A stretch of DNA of 64,000 nucleotides from positions 2,894,501-2,958,500 of the forward strand of contig NZ_CP146275.1 of assembly GCF_037044555.1 (NCBI RefSeq). Direction: 5' to 3'. The translations under genes were made by a program, and so were the position numbers. The notes beneath the pieces are model-generated. The model was given only the letters and a program-made list of their open reading frames with translations. It had not been told where the DNA came from and ran no database searches. Below are positions 53,462 through 62,806 of this stretch, piece after piece (the first letter of the stretch is position 1; every line of letters starts with the position of its first letter). The DNA comes from Pelagibacterium nitratireducens. Lineage in GTDB: Bacteria > Pseudomonadota > Alphaproteobacteria > Rhizobiales > Devosiaceae.

Positions 53462-54097
53462 ATGTTGTCTCATCGCGCCATATGGGAAGCCCTCGACAGC
53501 CTAGCCGACCGACATGGCCTGTCGGCGTCGGGCCTTGCCAAGCTGGCGGGGCTGGATGCGACGGCGTTCAATCCCTCCAAGCGCGTCAGCAAGGACGGGC
53601 GGGAGCGCTGGCCATCGACCGAATCGATTGCCAAGGTGCTCGAGGCCACCAGCGAAAATTTCGATTCTCTGCTTTCGGGTGGGCTCAATTACAGCCAGAG
53701 CGCCGCGGCCAGCCGCGCTGTGCCGCTGCTGGGTTTTGCGCAGGCAGGCTCGGGCGGTTATTTCGATGCGGCAGGCTTTCCAGCGGGCCAGGGATGGGAT
53801 GAGGTCCGGTTCCCCGGGTTGGGCGATGGCACGGCCTATGCACTCGAGGTTACAGGGGAATCCATGCAGCCGCTCTATCGCGACGGCGACTACATCATCG
53901 TTTCGCCCACCGAACAGTTGCGGCGCGGTGACCGTGTAGTGGCGCGCACGCAGGAAGGCGAGGTCATGGCCAAGATCTTGCACCGGCGCACTGAAAAACA
54001 GATCGAATTGCACTCGATCAATCCCGACCATCCGCCGCGGATTTTCAAGCCCGAAGAAATCGACTGGATCGCCCGGATTTTGTGGGCCAGCCAGTAG
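53462..54097 (+). CDS. HTH/S24-type repressor (LexA-like serine peptidase fold)
   Basis: 211 residues. An N-terminal HTH (about 5-70, LADRHGLSASGLAKLAGLDATAFNPSKR) is joined to an S24 peptidase domain with Ser134 in EVTGESMQPLYRDGD and Lys171 in GEVMAKIL. An Ala-Gly at 95-96 (FAQAGSGG) is where LexA/CI-type proteins cut themselves. It resembles phage CI-like repressors, but no phage genes surround it; the form is a common chromosomal one in alphaproteobacteria. The promoter region (53400-53460) is AT-rich. Confidence 0.85.
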   Translation: MLSHRAIWEALDSLADRHGLSASGLAKLAGLDATAFNPSKRVSKDGRERWPSTESIAKVLEATSENFDSLLSGGLNYSQSAAASRAVPLLGFAQAGSGGYFDAAGFPAGQGWDEVRFPGLGDGTAYALEVTGESMQPLYRDGDYIIVSPTEQLRRGDRVVARTQEGEVMAKILHRRTEKQIELHSINPDHPPRIFKPEEIDWIARILWASQ

Positions 54098-54206
54098 CAT
54101 CGCGTAAATTTCCAGTGGTTCCGGACGACCACTGAACCCTGCCGGTCTGACCCGGTCACGGCCAATGGACGAACCAAAATGGCCAGCGCCGGGAGGGTGC
54201 GTTCGG

Positions 54207-54416
54207 TCAAGGTTCCCCGAGCTGATATTTTATCATCATCAAAGCGGCGGCGCGGCTGAGGGCAATATCGCGCGGATCGACGAGGTCGGGGTCGAAGCGG
54301 GCACACAGATCGCGATAGGATGCCATCAGACCGGAGGCGCATAGATCGGCATCAAAACGCGCTTCCATGCGTGCGATCGTGGCCTCGAGTTCGGCGAGGT
54401 CGGGGGTGACCGCCAT
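54207..54416 (-). CDS. small helical protein, unknown
   Basis: 69 residues, mostly helix: LAELEATIARMEARFDADLC, MASYRDLCARFDPDLVDPRDIALSRAAALMMIKYQ. Not recognised. It lies six bases past the lysK stop on the same strand and may be co-transcribed. Confidence 0.6.
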   Translation of the reverse strand: MAVTPDLAELEATIARMEARFDADLCASGLMASYRDLCARFDPDLVDPRDIALSRAAALMMIKYQLGEP

Positions 54417-54422
54417 CGCCTT

Positions 54423-56069
54423 TCAGCTCCGGGAGGTCAGTTGCCCGCTTAGCGCCTTTTCGATCAGCTTGCGGGTGTTCTCGATGCCGTAAAGAGCGGC
54501 GAACGAGCCAAACCGGGGGCCGCGTTCCTGGCCGATCAGCACCTGATAGAGCATCTGGAAGAAGGCGCCGGACACGCCCGGGCCACCATTGGGACCGAGG
54601 CGCTTGTGGTCCTGATAGCGTTCAATCTCGCGCGCCACATCGAGTGCAGCGTTCTGGATCGCCTCTCCACCCGCATCAGCGGGGAGTTTCGACAGGCTAT
54701 CGGAGAGGTCTTCGAGTGCCTTGCGCTCGACATCGTCGGGCGCGCGATAGGTCTTTTCAACGAAATCCTCAAAATAGCGCATGGCGTAGCCCACCAGCGC
54801 ATCGAGATGGGGATGGGTCTCGGGCGTCACGCCGGGGGCGTAGGCTGAAATGTAACCCCACATAACCTCGCGACTTTCGGGGTTTGACGCTGTGGCGAGG
54901 TTGAGCAGCAGGGCAAAGCTCACCGGCATATCGTATGCCGGCGGCATGGTGGAATGAATATGGAAGGTCGGGTTTTCCAGAAGCTGGCCTGCATCTTCGG
55001 CCTGCGCCTTGGCGGCGAAGGTGAAATACTCATCCACCGCCTTGGGGATGACATCGAAATAGAGCCGCTTGGCCGTTCTTGGCTTTTGGAACATGAACAG
55101 CGAGAGGCTTTCCGAAGACGCGTAGGTCAGCCATTCGTCGATGGTGATGCCATTGCCCTTGGATTTGGAGATCTTCTGGCCCTCTTCGTCGAGGAACAGT
55201 TCGTAGACATAATGCTCGGGTGGGGTACCGCCGAGGATCGAGCATATCCTGTCATAGATCACCTGATTGGTCTGATGATCCTTGCCGAACATCTCGAAAT
55301 CAATCCCGAGCGCGGCCCAGCGCATGCCGAAATCGGGCTTCCACTGCAGCTTTGCGTTGCCGCCCGTCACCGGAATGGTGACGTCGCGCCCGTCCTCGTC
55401 GGCGAAGGTTACCGTGCCGTCGTTGGCGTTGACTTCCTTCATGGGAACGTAAAGCACGCGGCCCGAAATCGGCGAAATGGGCAAGATGGGCGAATAGGTT
55501 GCCTGCCGCTCCGCGCCGAGCGTGGGAAGCATGACATCCATGATGTCGTCATAGCGTTCGAGCGCGCGCAGCAGCATCGTATCGAACTTTCCCGACTTGT
55601 AATAATCGGTGGCGCTGGCGAATTCGTAATCGAACCCGAAGGTGTCGAGGAACCGGCGCAGCATGGCATTGTTGTGTTCGCCGAAGCTGGGAAACTCATT
55701 GGTCCAGGGATCGGGCACGGCCGTCAGGGGCATCTGGAGATAGGGCTCCAGCGCTTCGCGCGACGGCACGTTGTCGGGGATCTTGCGCATGCCGTCCATA
55801 TCGTCGGAAAAACAGATCAGCCGGGTCTTGATCGCATCGCCGGTCAGAAGCCGGAACGCGGTGCGCACCATTGTGGTGCGCATCACCTCTCCGAACGTGC
55901 CGATATGGGGCTTGCCCGAAGGGCCGTAGCCGGTCTCGAAGATCACCTCGTCCTTGCCCAGTTTCTCGGCGCGGCGCACAACCTTTTTGGCTTCCTCAAA
56001 CGGCCAGGCACGGGCGTTGGGGGCGGCAGCAATGGCCGAGGGATCGAGAGGGGGCAGGGTCTGGGACAC
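54423..56069 (-). CDS. lysK: lysyl-tRNA synthetase, class I
   Basis: 548 residues. The class I signature HIGH appears as [10 protein letters not shown] and KMSKS as KISKSKGNG, unlike the class II LysS of most bacteria; alphaproteobacteria commonly have this form. The N-terminal [18 protein letters not shown] is typical. It charges tRNA-Lys. The GTG start used ([11 protein letters not shown]) gives the family's usual length; a farther GTG adds 33 residues unlike it. Confidence 0.96.
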   Translation of the reverse strand: MSQTLPPLDPSAIAAAPNARAWPFEEAKKVVRRAEKLGKDEVIFETGYGPSGKPHIGTFGEVMRTTMVRTAFRLLTGDAIKTRLICFSDDMDGMRKIPDNVPSREALEPYLQMPLTAVPDPWTNEFPSFGEHNNAMLRRFLDTFGFDYEFASATDYYKSGKFDTMLLRALERYDDIMDVMLPTLGAERQATYSPILPISPISGRVLYVPMKEVNANDGTVTFADEDGRDVTIPVTGGNAKLQWKPDFGMRWAALGIDFEMFGKDHQTNQVIYDRICSILGGTPPEHYVYELFLDEEGQKISKSKGNGITIDEWLTYASSESLSLFMFQKPRTAKRLYFDVIPKAVDEYFTFAAKAQAEDAGQLLENPTFHIHSTMPPAYDMPVSFALLLNLATASNPESREVMWGYISAYAPGVTPETHPHLDALVGYAMRYFEDFVEKTYRAPDDVERKALEDLSDSLSKLPADAGGEAIQNAALDVAREIERYQDHKRLGPNGGPGVSGAFFQMLYQVLIGQERGPRFGSFAALYGIENTRKLIEKALSGQLTSRS

Positions 56070-56221
56070 TTGAGCCCATCCTTTAGTCAGACTGGGAGAT
56101 TTCAGGCCGCGGTGTTGCACCAACCACTTCCAAAGGTCAATGCCGATGATCGAGAGCCCTTGCGCCACTGCGCTGCACTTTCTAGATTTGCGCGCGCCTC
56201 CAACCGAGCCCAGGTGATTTC

Positions 56222-56626
56222 ATGCAGCTTTCCGCAACCGATGCCCTTGTCCATGTGATGGTGATGGCCGCGGTGTCCGACAAGGATGTGACCGATCGGG
56301 AAATGGACCGGTTCGCCGCGCTCATCAGCCGGTGGCCGGTGTTTGAAAATTTCGATATCGAGCGCCTGCCCGAAGTCGCCTCATCCTGCGTCGAGACTGT
56401 CAACAAGGCCGGGCTCGATGCCCTGCTCGACCAGATTGCCCAGACCCTCGAGCCAAGGCTACAGGAAACCGCCTACGCCATTGCCGTCGAGATCGTCACG
56501 GTCGATCTCAAGCTCAACCAGGAAGAATTGCGCATGCTGGAAATGATCCGCGATGCGTTCTCGATTGATCGGCTGACGACGGCGGCGATCGAAACGTCGG
56601 CACGGATCAGACATCGGCGGCTGTAA
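56222..56626 (+). CDS. TerB-like tellurite-resistance family protein
   Basis: 134 residues, all-helical TerB fold: DALVHVMVMAAVSDKDVTDREMDRFAALIS and TAYAIAVEIVTVDLKLNQEELRMLEMI, with the paired acidic segments that bind divalent metal in TerB. Stand-alone TerB-like proteins occur widely without tellurite genes; role unknown. Divergent from lysK. Confidence 0.85.
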   Translation: MQLSATDALVHVMVMAAVSDKDVTDREMDRFAALISRWPVFENFDIERLPEVASSCVETVNKAGLDALLDQIAQTLEPRLQETAYAIAVEIVTVDLKLNQEELRMLEMIRDAFSIDRLTTAAIETSARIRHRRL

Positions 56627-56633
56627 TTGAGGG

Positions 56634-57455
56634 TCAATAGAAACTGACCGGGAACCAGCGCAGGTAAATTTCATCGATCCTGCCCTCGCGCTGCAGCCGG
56701 GTCAGGGCCCAGTTGATGGCGACCCGGACATTGTCCAGACCCGCCGGAACGGCCACCGCCAGTCCGGCTCCGAACAGGTCTGGGCGGAAATAGGCTTCGC
56801 CCGCAAAGGCGCAGCAATCGGGGTTTTCGTTAAGCCAGAACGAGGCGCGGGCGGCATCGCCGAAAAAGGCGTCGGCGTCGCCGGCTGCCACGGCATTTAG
56901 TGCTTCAAATTCGCTGTCATAGAAAGCGATTTCGGCGCGATCGAGCGTGCGTTCGACCAATTCGGCATGGGCCGAACCCTCGCGGGCCGCGACCTTGCCG
57001 ACCATGGTGAGGGGATCGAAGTCGGGGGCGACCGGCTTTTGCATCACGAACCGTGCGGGCAATTGCAGGTAGATGCGTGAGAAATCGAAGCGCTCTCCAG
57101 CACTGTCGGCGATGTCGAGCCCGGCGATCAAGGCATCTCCCTGATTGTCGGCCAGCGCGTCCTGCACCCGGTTCCAGGGCCAGGCCTGAATGGTGCAGCG
57201 CGCTTCGAGCCGGGCGCAAATGGCATCGGCCAGATCGACATTGAAGCCGGCGAGCCGCCCTGCCGCGTCTGTATAGTTGAAGGGAGGAAAATCGGACGTA
57301 GTCAGGAAACGCAGGGCGGGAACCGCGACGGGGTCTATCGTGTCGTCGCGCGCGCCCGGATCGACGTGGACCGGCAGGTTCTGGCCGATAACACCGCCAG
57401 CCCCTCCGACAATAATGCAGGCGGCAAAAAGGACTGCCCGAAACACTGTCACCAT
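56634..57455 (-). CDS. periplasmic solute-binding protein (SBP_bac_3)
   Basis: 273 residues. Signal peptide MVTVFRAVLFAACIIVGGAGGVIGQ. The binding domain follows, with LRFLTTSDFPPFNYTDAAGRLAGFNVDLADAICAR and GLDNVRVAINWALTRLQREGRIDEIY as in amino-acid binding proteins. No ABC permease or ATPase gene is adjacent, so it is an orphan or serves a distant transporter. ATG used; a TTG seven codons upstream is also in frame. Confidence 0.88.
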   Translation of the reverse strand: MVTVFRAVLFAACIIVGGAGGVIGQNLPVHVDPGARDDTIDPVAVPALRFLTTSDFPPFNYTDAAGRLAGFNVDLADAICARLEARCTIQAWPWNRVQDALADNQGDALIAGLDIADSAGERFDFSRIYLQLPARFVMQKPVAPDFDPLTMVGKVAAREGSAHAELVERTLDRAEIAFYDSEFEALNAVAAGDADAFFGDAARASFWLNENPDCCAFAGEAYFRPDLFGAGLAVAVPAGLDNVRVAINWALTRLQREGRIDEIYLRWFPVSFY

Positions 57456-57541
57456 AAATTCCAAGGTCTTGAACAAATTTGAACCTCGTTATGGCCGATT
57501 GCCAAAACAATTGGTAGGGTTGGGGCGACGATTGGGGGCAT

Positions 57542-59425
57542 ATGAACGTCGTGCGACCGTTTGACGATGTCGAACTCGCTGAGGCATTGGGCATGCAGCC
57601 GGGCTGGTCCCGGCGTGTGGTCGATGACGCACTTGACCGCGCCCGTCATATCGGCGCCGACCCCATAGAGGTTCTGGCCGCCCTGGACCAGAGCGATCGC
57701 GAAAAACCCTACCGGCAGGCTGCCGCCTTTCTGGGCGTGCCGCACAGCACCGACATAGCGCCTTTCCTCTCCCCGCTCGATGCCAATGCCAATGCCGATG
57801 TCGACCACCTCGGGGGCCTGCGTTCGGTCCGCGGGCATATCGAGGGAAACGAAGTGTTGTTCCTGTCACCAGGTCTTGGTCATCTGCGTGGCCTGGCGGA
57901 ACGGATCGGCGATGACGAAAATCTGCGTCGGCGGCTGTGCATCGTTTCGCCTGCGACCCTGGACGCAGCAATCGCACAGACCAATCCCCAGCTTTTGGCA
58001 GCCAATGCCCTCCAACGGCTGGCGCGCCGTTTTCCGTTCGCCAGCGCGCATCTCGATCTTCCGAGCGGGGTGCGGGCGGGCTTTGTCGCAGCCACGGCTG
58101 TGCTGGCCGCGGTTGCTGTGATGCCGGGTCTTCTCAGTTTGGCGCCTCTGCTTGCCGTGCTGGCGCTGGTGCTGGCTCTGCCCTCGGGCTTTCGTTTGTG
58201 GGCGGCCTTTACCTTTGAACGCAACGAGGCGTTGCGGCCCGAGAGCCTGCTCGATGACCGCGAGTTGCCGGTCTATACGGTGCTGGTGCCGATGCGCGAC
58301 GAAGCGCATATGGTGCCCCAGATCGCATGTGCCATGCAGGCCCTCGACTACCCGGCCGAAAAACTCGACATCAAATTCGTTGTCGAAAGCGCCAGCCCGA
58401 CCACCGTGAGCGCCGCGCGCGCCCAGCTGGGCGACACGCGCTTTTCGCTGATCGTCGTGCCGCGCTGCCGCCCCTATACCAAGCCCAAGGCCCTCAATTA
58501 CGCACTACCACTGGCACGGGGCGAGCATGTTGTGGTTTTCGATGCCGAGGATCTTCCTCATCCGAGACAATTGCGAACCGCAGCCAGCCTTTTTGCCGAG
58601 GATCCGACGCTTGAATGCCTGCAGGGAGAACTGGTGATTGCCAACGCTTCGCGGAACTGGATCACGCGCATGTTCGCCGCCGAATATGCTGGCCATTTCG
58701 GCGTGCTGCTGCCGGCCATCGGGCGGGCCGGCTTTCCGGTTCCGCTGGGCGGGACGTCCAATCACTTCCGCACGACTACACTGAAAGATATTGGCGCCTG
58801 GGATGCATTCAATGTGACCGAGGACGCTGATCTGGGCATTCGGATGGCCCGGATGGGCCTGCGTGTTGAAAGCCTGGCAAGCGTGACTCTGGAAGAAGCG
58901 CCGGAAACCGTGGCAGGGTGGATTCGCCAGCGCTCACGCTGGATCAAGGGGTGGATGCAGACCCTTCTGGTCCATTCGGCGCGTCCGGGAAAGCTATTGG
59001 CCGATCTGGGCTGGGCCAATCTCATCGCCTTTTACATCTTCGTGGGCGGCATGGTGCTCTCGCTGAGCGTACACGGGCTGTTTCTCATAGGCACCATTGC
59101 CCGCCTGCTGTACGACATACTTGTGGTTGGAACCCCCGACCTCTGGACAGTCGCGGGCCTGGGCACACTGCTGTTGGGGTATTCCGGCGCCATCGTCATC
59201 AGCGTCATCGGACTGGACAGGATCGGACGCAAGGATATCGCGCCGTGGCTGGTTGCCCTGCCGGCCTACTGGGTCATGGCGTGGTGTTCGGTGGTGATGG
59301 CGGGGTTCGATCTGGTCTTCCGTCCCTACCACTGGTCCAAGACCAGCCATAAAGGAATGGATGCTTCCCGACCGGACCCGGCACAGCACCCCACCGGCGC
59401 GGCGCATACGCAAACCTCCCAATAG
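57542..59425 (+). CDS. GT2 glycan synthase with N-terminal type II secretion-like domain
   Basis: 627 residues. An N-terminal part (about 1-165) looks like the T2SSE_N/MshEN module seen in XagB-type synthases. Two spans (about 180-222) follow, then the GT2 domain: PVYTVLVPMRDEAHMVPQI, the DxD-type DAEDLPHP (about 331-338), TEDADLGIRM and the QRSRWIKGW product-binding motif. The C-terminal third has about four spans. The plan is that of processive beta-glycan synthases (cellulose/mixed-linkage), with glucose as the likely sugar by family. Stop is followed by small membrane-protein frames and a CelD-like gene. Confidence 0.9.
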   Translation: MNVVRPFDDVELAEALGMQPGWSRRVVDDALDRARHIGADPIEVLAALDQSDREKPYRQAAAFLGVPHSTDIAPFLSPLDANANADVDHLGGLRSVRGHIEGNEVLFLSPGLGHLRGLAERIGDDENLRRRLCIVSPATLDAAIAQTNPQLLAANALQRLARRFPFASAHLDLPSGVRAGFVAATAVLAAVAVMPGLLSLAPLLAVLALVLALPSGFRLWAAFTFERNEALRPESLLDDRELPVYTVLVPMRDEAHMVPQIACAMQALDYPAEKLDIKFVVESASPTTVSAARAQLGDTRFSLIVVPRCRPYTKPKALNYALPLARGEHVVVFDAEDLPHPRQLRTAASLFAEDPTLECLQGELVIANASRNWITRMFAAEYAGHFGVLLPAIGRAGFPVPLGGTSNHFRTTTLKDIGAWDAFNVTEDADLGIRMARMGLRVESLASVTLEEAPETVAGWIRQRSRWIKGWMQTLLVHSARPGKLLADLGWANLIAFYIFVGGMVLSLSVHGLFLIGTIARLLYDILVVGTPDLWTVAGLGTLLLGYSGAIVISVIGLDRIGRKDIAPWLVALPAYWVMAWCSVVMAGFDLVFRPYHWSKTSHKGMDASRPDPAQHPTGAAHTQTSQ

Positions 59426-59455
59426 CGGCTCACCCTCTCGCATGCTCACAATCGG

Positions 59456-59653
59456 GTGAGTGGTGCAAAGGGAGCGAGCAGCGTGAAAGCGTTTGGACCA
59501 GACGACCGGACGGCACCATCTGACCCCACATCGCCACCCCTGCCCCGCCGGGCCAGAACGCTGGCCACCGCAGCCTCAGTCGGTCTGGGTCTATCGCTTC
59601 TTGTGCCCATTATAGAGATTATCGGCTGGCTGTCCGGGCTCACAGGGCTTTAG
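59456..59653 (+). CDS. small membrane protein, doubtful
   Basis: 65 residues from the GTG, or 56 from an internal GTG preceded by GGGAG. A proline-rich start and one span (TLATAASVGLGLSLLVPIIEIIGWL). It follows the GT2 gene by 30 bases on the same strand. No family recognised. Confidence 0.45.
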   Translation: MSGAKGASSVKAFGPDDRTAPSDPTSPPLPRRARTLATAASVGLGLSLLVPIIEIIGWLSGLTGL

Positions 59654-59919
59654 GGTCGCGGCATATTGCGTACTTCCCCCAAGGGCATGAACGCTCACAC
59701 TTCCATCTGACTATCGGGCTTTGGCATCGTCGTCCGGCTTGATATTTCTCAAACATTTCCGCTGAGCTCAATGGTATGCCCACAGTCAAACTTGAATTCA
59801 ATCGCGTTTGATTGTCGCCCAGAATTCGATAATCGTAAGTCATCGTTTATCTCGGGTAAGAATGAAGGGCCGATAAGCTGTTTTTTATTGGAGAAGAACC
59901 GCGAACGCCAGAACACCGG
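59654..59919. other. intergenic, nothing clear
   Basis: 266 bases, somewhat AT-rich in the second half (59780-59890), probably a promoter for the following small gene. I see no strong hairpin, operator palindrome or conserved RNA. Confidence 0.3.
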
Positions 59920-60183
59920 GTGAGCATTTCGGGTTATGTCCCGTGGCTCGTCATAATGTCGGTTGGGCTGCTGCTGACGGTCGCACTGCCAGTCGCGATC
60001 TTTTTTATCGTGGTGCCACTGCCCCTTCTGGCTGCCGGGGCTCTCTATCTTTTCGGCTTTGTCGCAGGAATACTGGTGATCAGCGGCGCCGAAAACCAGC
60101 CCACCCTGTGGATCGCCCGGCTCCTGCTGCCCCTGCCCGCTGCCGGGCTGGCCTGGTGGGGCCTGGCGGTAATGGGCCTTTAG
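59920..60183 (+). CDS. small three-span membrane protein, unknown
   Basis: 87 residues, very hydrophobic, about three spans (WLVIMSVGLLLTVALPVAIFFIVVPL, LLAAGALYLFGFVAGILVI, LLLPLPAAGLAWWGLAVM). GTG start; a weak ribosome site. It converges on the CelD-like gene eight bases away. Function unknown. Confidence 0.55.
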   Translation: MSISGYVPWLVIMSVGLLLTVALPVAIFFIVVPLPLLAAGALYLFGFVAGILVISGAENQPTLWIARLLLPLPAAGLAWWGLAVMGL

Positions 60184-60191
60184 ACCACCGG

Positions 60192-61385
60192 TTACCGGTC
60201 CCCGCTTTGTCCCAACACGGTGCGGCGCAATCCAACCATCGCCGATTGAGCGGTACGGGCAAGCTTCCAAAGTGACGGGGTCTGCTTGATCTTGCGTTTC
60301 GCCGCGCGAGCTCCCCGCAGCAGGGGTGCAGCGCCATGGCCGAGCGCAGAGACCGGCAGCACGATGTCGAACACGGTCTGGCGGTGCGTCCAGTCGGTCT
60401 TGTAGTCGAAGTCGCCCAGCCCCATGTCCAAGCTCTTTATGCCGTTGGCCCGCAGTTGGTCGACCAGAAGCGACAGCGTCACCCCCATCAGCGAATAACG
60501 CGATGCATCGCCGTAATCTGTGGAGTTGATGTATTGCGAATAATGGGCGGGGCCATAGGTACCGATGCTGGTGGCAACGATCGTCTCACCGGCATAAAGG
60601 GCGTGCAGGCTGATGGCAGGCCGGTCCTGATCGAGCCCCTCGAGCGCCAATCGGCGGAAAAACTGCCTGAAGGCGGGGCGCTGGAAAATGTTCTCCACCC
60701 CCATCTGAACAAAACGGCGCCCACGCTGATCGAGGAACACTTCGAGTATGGTTTCGACTTCAGCCGGCGTTTTGGCGCGATGGAGCGTTACGGGCCCGAA
60801 TCCTTCGTCGAGCCGGCGCTGGGAGCGACGGATATTGGTGCGTCGCTTGTGGGGCAACGATTGCTCGATAAAAGGCGCATCGCCCGGCTCGAGCGCATTG
60901 ACGTAGAAATTGTCAGGGGCCGGATTTCCGCCGAGCCGAGCCAGTGGGTTAACATGCTCTCCGATTTCCGGGGCAACGCAATGGAAATTGACGATATCGG
61001 CTGGCAAGCTCGCCAGCGCCTCTCGCAGAGCCTTTGGTGTGAGCAAATGTGTCGATTGCGGGTCGAATACCGGCGCATCGCCGTTGGATATCGACATGCC
61101 GATGATCTGGGCGACGCGCAGCCCGAATTTGCTCACGATCTCGAAGGGGATCAGAGCGATGGGGCGGTCATGCTCAAGGATCGTAAGGACCGCGATATGG
61201 GCGTCCGGTGCAAAGCCTGCATCGAGATAGGCAGCGACCCAGTCGAAACGCTGATAGGGACCATAGACCCCGTCGTGCTGCAAGCGGCGCCAAGCCGTCT
61301 CGGCCCTGGCAATGGAGTCATGGACCACCGCGCGCAGCGGCTGTCCCGCCGCAGCAAGGTCGCCGATATCTGTTATGGCTGCCAT
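60192..61385 (-). CDS. CelD/FemAB-like GNAT acyltransferase
   Basis: 397 residues of the BioF2-like acetyltransferase group (Acetyltransf_6), the one annotated as 'cellulose biosynthesis protein CelD'. Landmarks: YGPYQRFDWVAAYLDAGFAP, LPHKRRTNIRRSQRRLDEGFG, YAGETIVATSIGTYGPAHYSQYINST and KSLDMGLGDFDYKTDWT. Such proteins modify polysaccharides or amino-sugars with acyl groups. Placed opposite the GT2 synthase region, which supports a glycan role. The ATG of MAAITDIGDL is used; a longer frame would add 21 residues. Confidence 0.85.
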   Translation of the reverse strand: MAAITDIGDLAAAGQPLRAVVHDSIARAETAWRRLQHDGVYGPYQRFDWVAAYLDAGFAPDAHIAVLTILEHDRPIALIPFEIVSKFGLRVAQIIGMSISNGDAPVFDPQSTHLLTPKALREALASLPADIVNFHCVAPEIGEHVNPLARLGGNPAPDNFYVNALEPGDAPFIEQSLPHKRRTNIRRSQRRLDEGFGPVTLHRAKTPAEVETILEVFLDQRGRRFVQMGVENIFQRPAFRQFFRRLALEGLDQDRPAISLHALYAGETIVATSIGTYGPAHYSQYINSTDYGDASRYSLMGVTLSLLVDQLRANGIKSLDMGLGDFDYKTDWTHRQTVFDIVLPVSALGHGAAPLLRGARAAKRKIKQTPSLWKLARTAQSAMVGLRRTVLGQSGDR

Positions 61386-61545
61386 AGATCGAAGTCGTCC
61401 CGTTGCCGTGAGTTTCTGCCACGTGGGCGTAGGACCGTCTTGGGCCAAAAATCTTGGGAAAGCCTGAACCGGGCGGCATAAAGCCCACCCAAACGCTGGA
61501 AAACCGGCGAAATGGTAAAGAGCGGATTACGGAAAACCGCGAAAT

Positions 61546-61567
61546 GGCCCGGACATGCGCCCGGGCC
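61546..61567 (-). terminator. possible terminator downstream of the FKBP gene
   Basis: GGCCCGG and CCGGGCC form a 7-bp stem with an eight-base loop, 14 bases past the FKBP stop on the reverse strand; only ATTT follows, so termination would be weak. Confidence 0.4.
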
Positions 61568-61580
61568 TATTGAAGCGTGA

Positions 61581-62009
61581 CTAAAGAACTTCGACCAGTT
61601 CGACGTCGAACACCAGATCCTTGCCCGCGAGCGGGTGATTGGCATCGACGGTGACGGCCTCTTCGGAGGTGTCGATGACTGTCAGAACCATGGTCTGGCC
61701 GTCATTGCCCGTGGCCTGGAGCCGGGCGCCCACCGAGGTGTCGACCCCATCGGGAATCTGCGTCCGCGGAACGCTTTGCACGCCTTCGGGGCGGTGAGCG
61801 CCATAGGCTGCGTCGGCAGGAATGGTTACAGTTTCCTTGGCACCCACGCTCATGCCCTGGACCTGCTCTTCGAGGCCCTTGATGATCTGGCCGGAGCCAA
61901 GCTCAAATTCGAGAGGGTCACGGCCATCTGAAGAATCGAACTGGGTGCCGTCGGTGAGCCGTCCGGTATAATGGATGCGCACAGTATCCCCGTGCTTTGC
62001 CTGGGTCAT
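61581..62009 (-). CDS. FKBP-type peptidyl-prolyl isomerase (SlyD-like)
   Basis: 142 residues. An FKBP core (DTVRIHYTGRLTDGTQFDSS, LEFELGSGQIIKGLEEQVQGMSVG) is interrupted by an insert-in-flap chaperone part (about 70-120) and closes with NHPLAGKDLVFDVELVEV, as in SlyD. The His-rich metal tail of E. coli SlyD is missing. It isomerises Xaa-Pro bonds and assists folding in the cytoplasm. Confidence 0.93.
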   Translation of the reverse strand: MTQAKHGDTVRIHYTGRLTDGTQFDSSDGRDPLEFELGSGQIIKGLEEQVQGMSVGAKETVTIPADAAYGAHRPEGVQSVPRTQIPDGVDTSVGARLQATGNDGQTMVLTVIDTSEEAVTVDANHPLAGKDLVFDVELVEVL

Positions 62010-62177
62010 GCTGTGTCCTTTTCATTTGTGTTTGCTCAGGACCCGTCGCCGCGTGCTCTCAAGGCGGCCTCAGGACAGGTCCAGCGAAGGCCCGCCGGGA
62101 CGTACCCTGCGAACCACGGTCCCCAATGTAGGGATGGGGAACGAGATGTAAACCACGGGCCGGCTTTTGTTCGTCGG

Positions 62178-62366
62178 CTAATATTTGGCCGTGGCATCGG
62201 AAGCAGGAAAGGTCTCGTCAACGGCTTCATCGACGTCGTCCCAGCCCGACCTATCATCGCGGGTGGATTCGGCGCCGGCGTCGCGGACCTGCTGAACAGC
62301 CCTGCCGGACCCCGGGAGCTTGCGTTCCTTGAAAGCGGGCGCGCGATCCCGCGTTTTGTCCTTCAT
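62178..62366 (-). CDS. small charged protein, unknown
   Basis: 62 residues, hydrophilic, Asp/Arg-rich, without hydrophobic segments: FKERKLPGSGRAVQQVRDAG and DDVDEAVDETFPASDATAKY. The DEAVDETFPASDAT ending is a short motif found at the ends of several small proteobacterial proteins; function unknown. GGAGC precedes the ATG. Confidence 0.6.
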   Translation of the reverse strand: MKDKTRDRAPAFKERKLPGSGRAVQQVRDAGAESTRDDRSGWDDVDEAVDETFPASDATAKY

Positions 62367-62496
62367 GGTCCTGCTCCTTTTTTCGGGCCAACGCCCGGTC
62401 TTCTCCCTTCAATAACTGATGACACCCCTTGGAAGTTGCAGGGAACCCACGCTGCCAGAAGCGGTTGCGAAAGGGATGACAGCGCCAAAGGACACA

Positions 62497-62799
62497 ATGA
62501 TGGCTGGCAAGAGTCCTCCGAGAACAGCAGATGCCCTGCGTGATGCAATCGATTCAGGGAAAACCGGCGAAAAGACAGAGTGGCCGGACCCTGCCGCCGC
62601 ACCACTGGGAACTGACGCCGAGGCAGCAGGCAGACCGCCCAATGCAGAGACGGTGGCCATGGCCACACCACGGCACACTGTTTCCACGCGGCTGGCGCGC
62701 TTTCCCGCTTCGGTATTGATCTATGTTGGCCTTGCCATCGGATTGTTGTTTATCGGGCTGGCGGTCGGCCTTTGGGCGATGGGACCGGGTACATCATAA
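62497..62799 (+). CDS. small single-span membrane protein, unknown
   Basis: 100 residues. A polar N-terminal part of about 70 residues and one C-terminal span (SVLIYVGLAIGLLFIGLAVGLWAM). AAAGGA lies before the chosen ATG; an earlier ATG seven codons upstream is possible. It is convergent with the CoA-transferase gene, eight bases away. Confidence 0.55.
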   Translation: MMAGKSPPRTADALRDAIDSGKTGEKTEWPDPAAAPLGTDAEAAGRPPNAETVAMATPRHTVSTRLARFPASVLIYVGLAIGLLFIGLAVGLWAMGPGTS

Positions 62800-62806
62800 G
62801 ACAGTC

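Noticed and set aside
53354..54097. S24 repressor as a sign of a prophage
   Set aside because: No integrase, terminase or structural genes are near; neighbours are pyrD, DUF952 and lysK.
56069..56168. N-terminal extension of lysyl-tRNA synthetase
   Set aside because: The 33 added residues are not like the family's N-terminus; the GTG at [11 protein letters not shown] gives the expected length.
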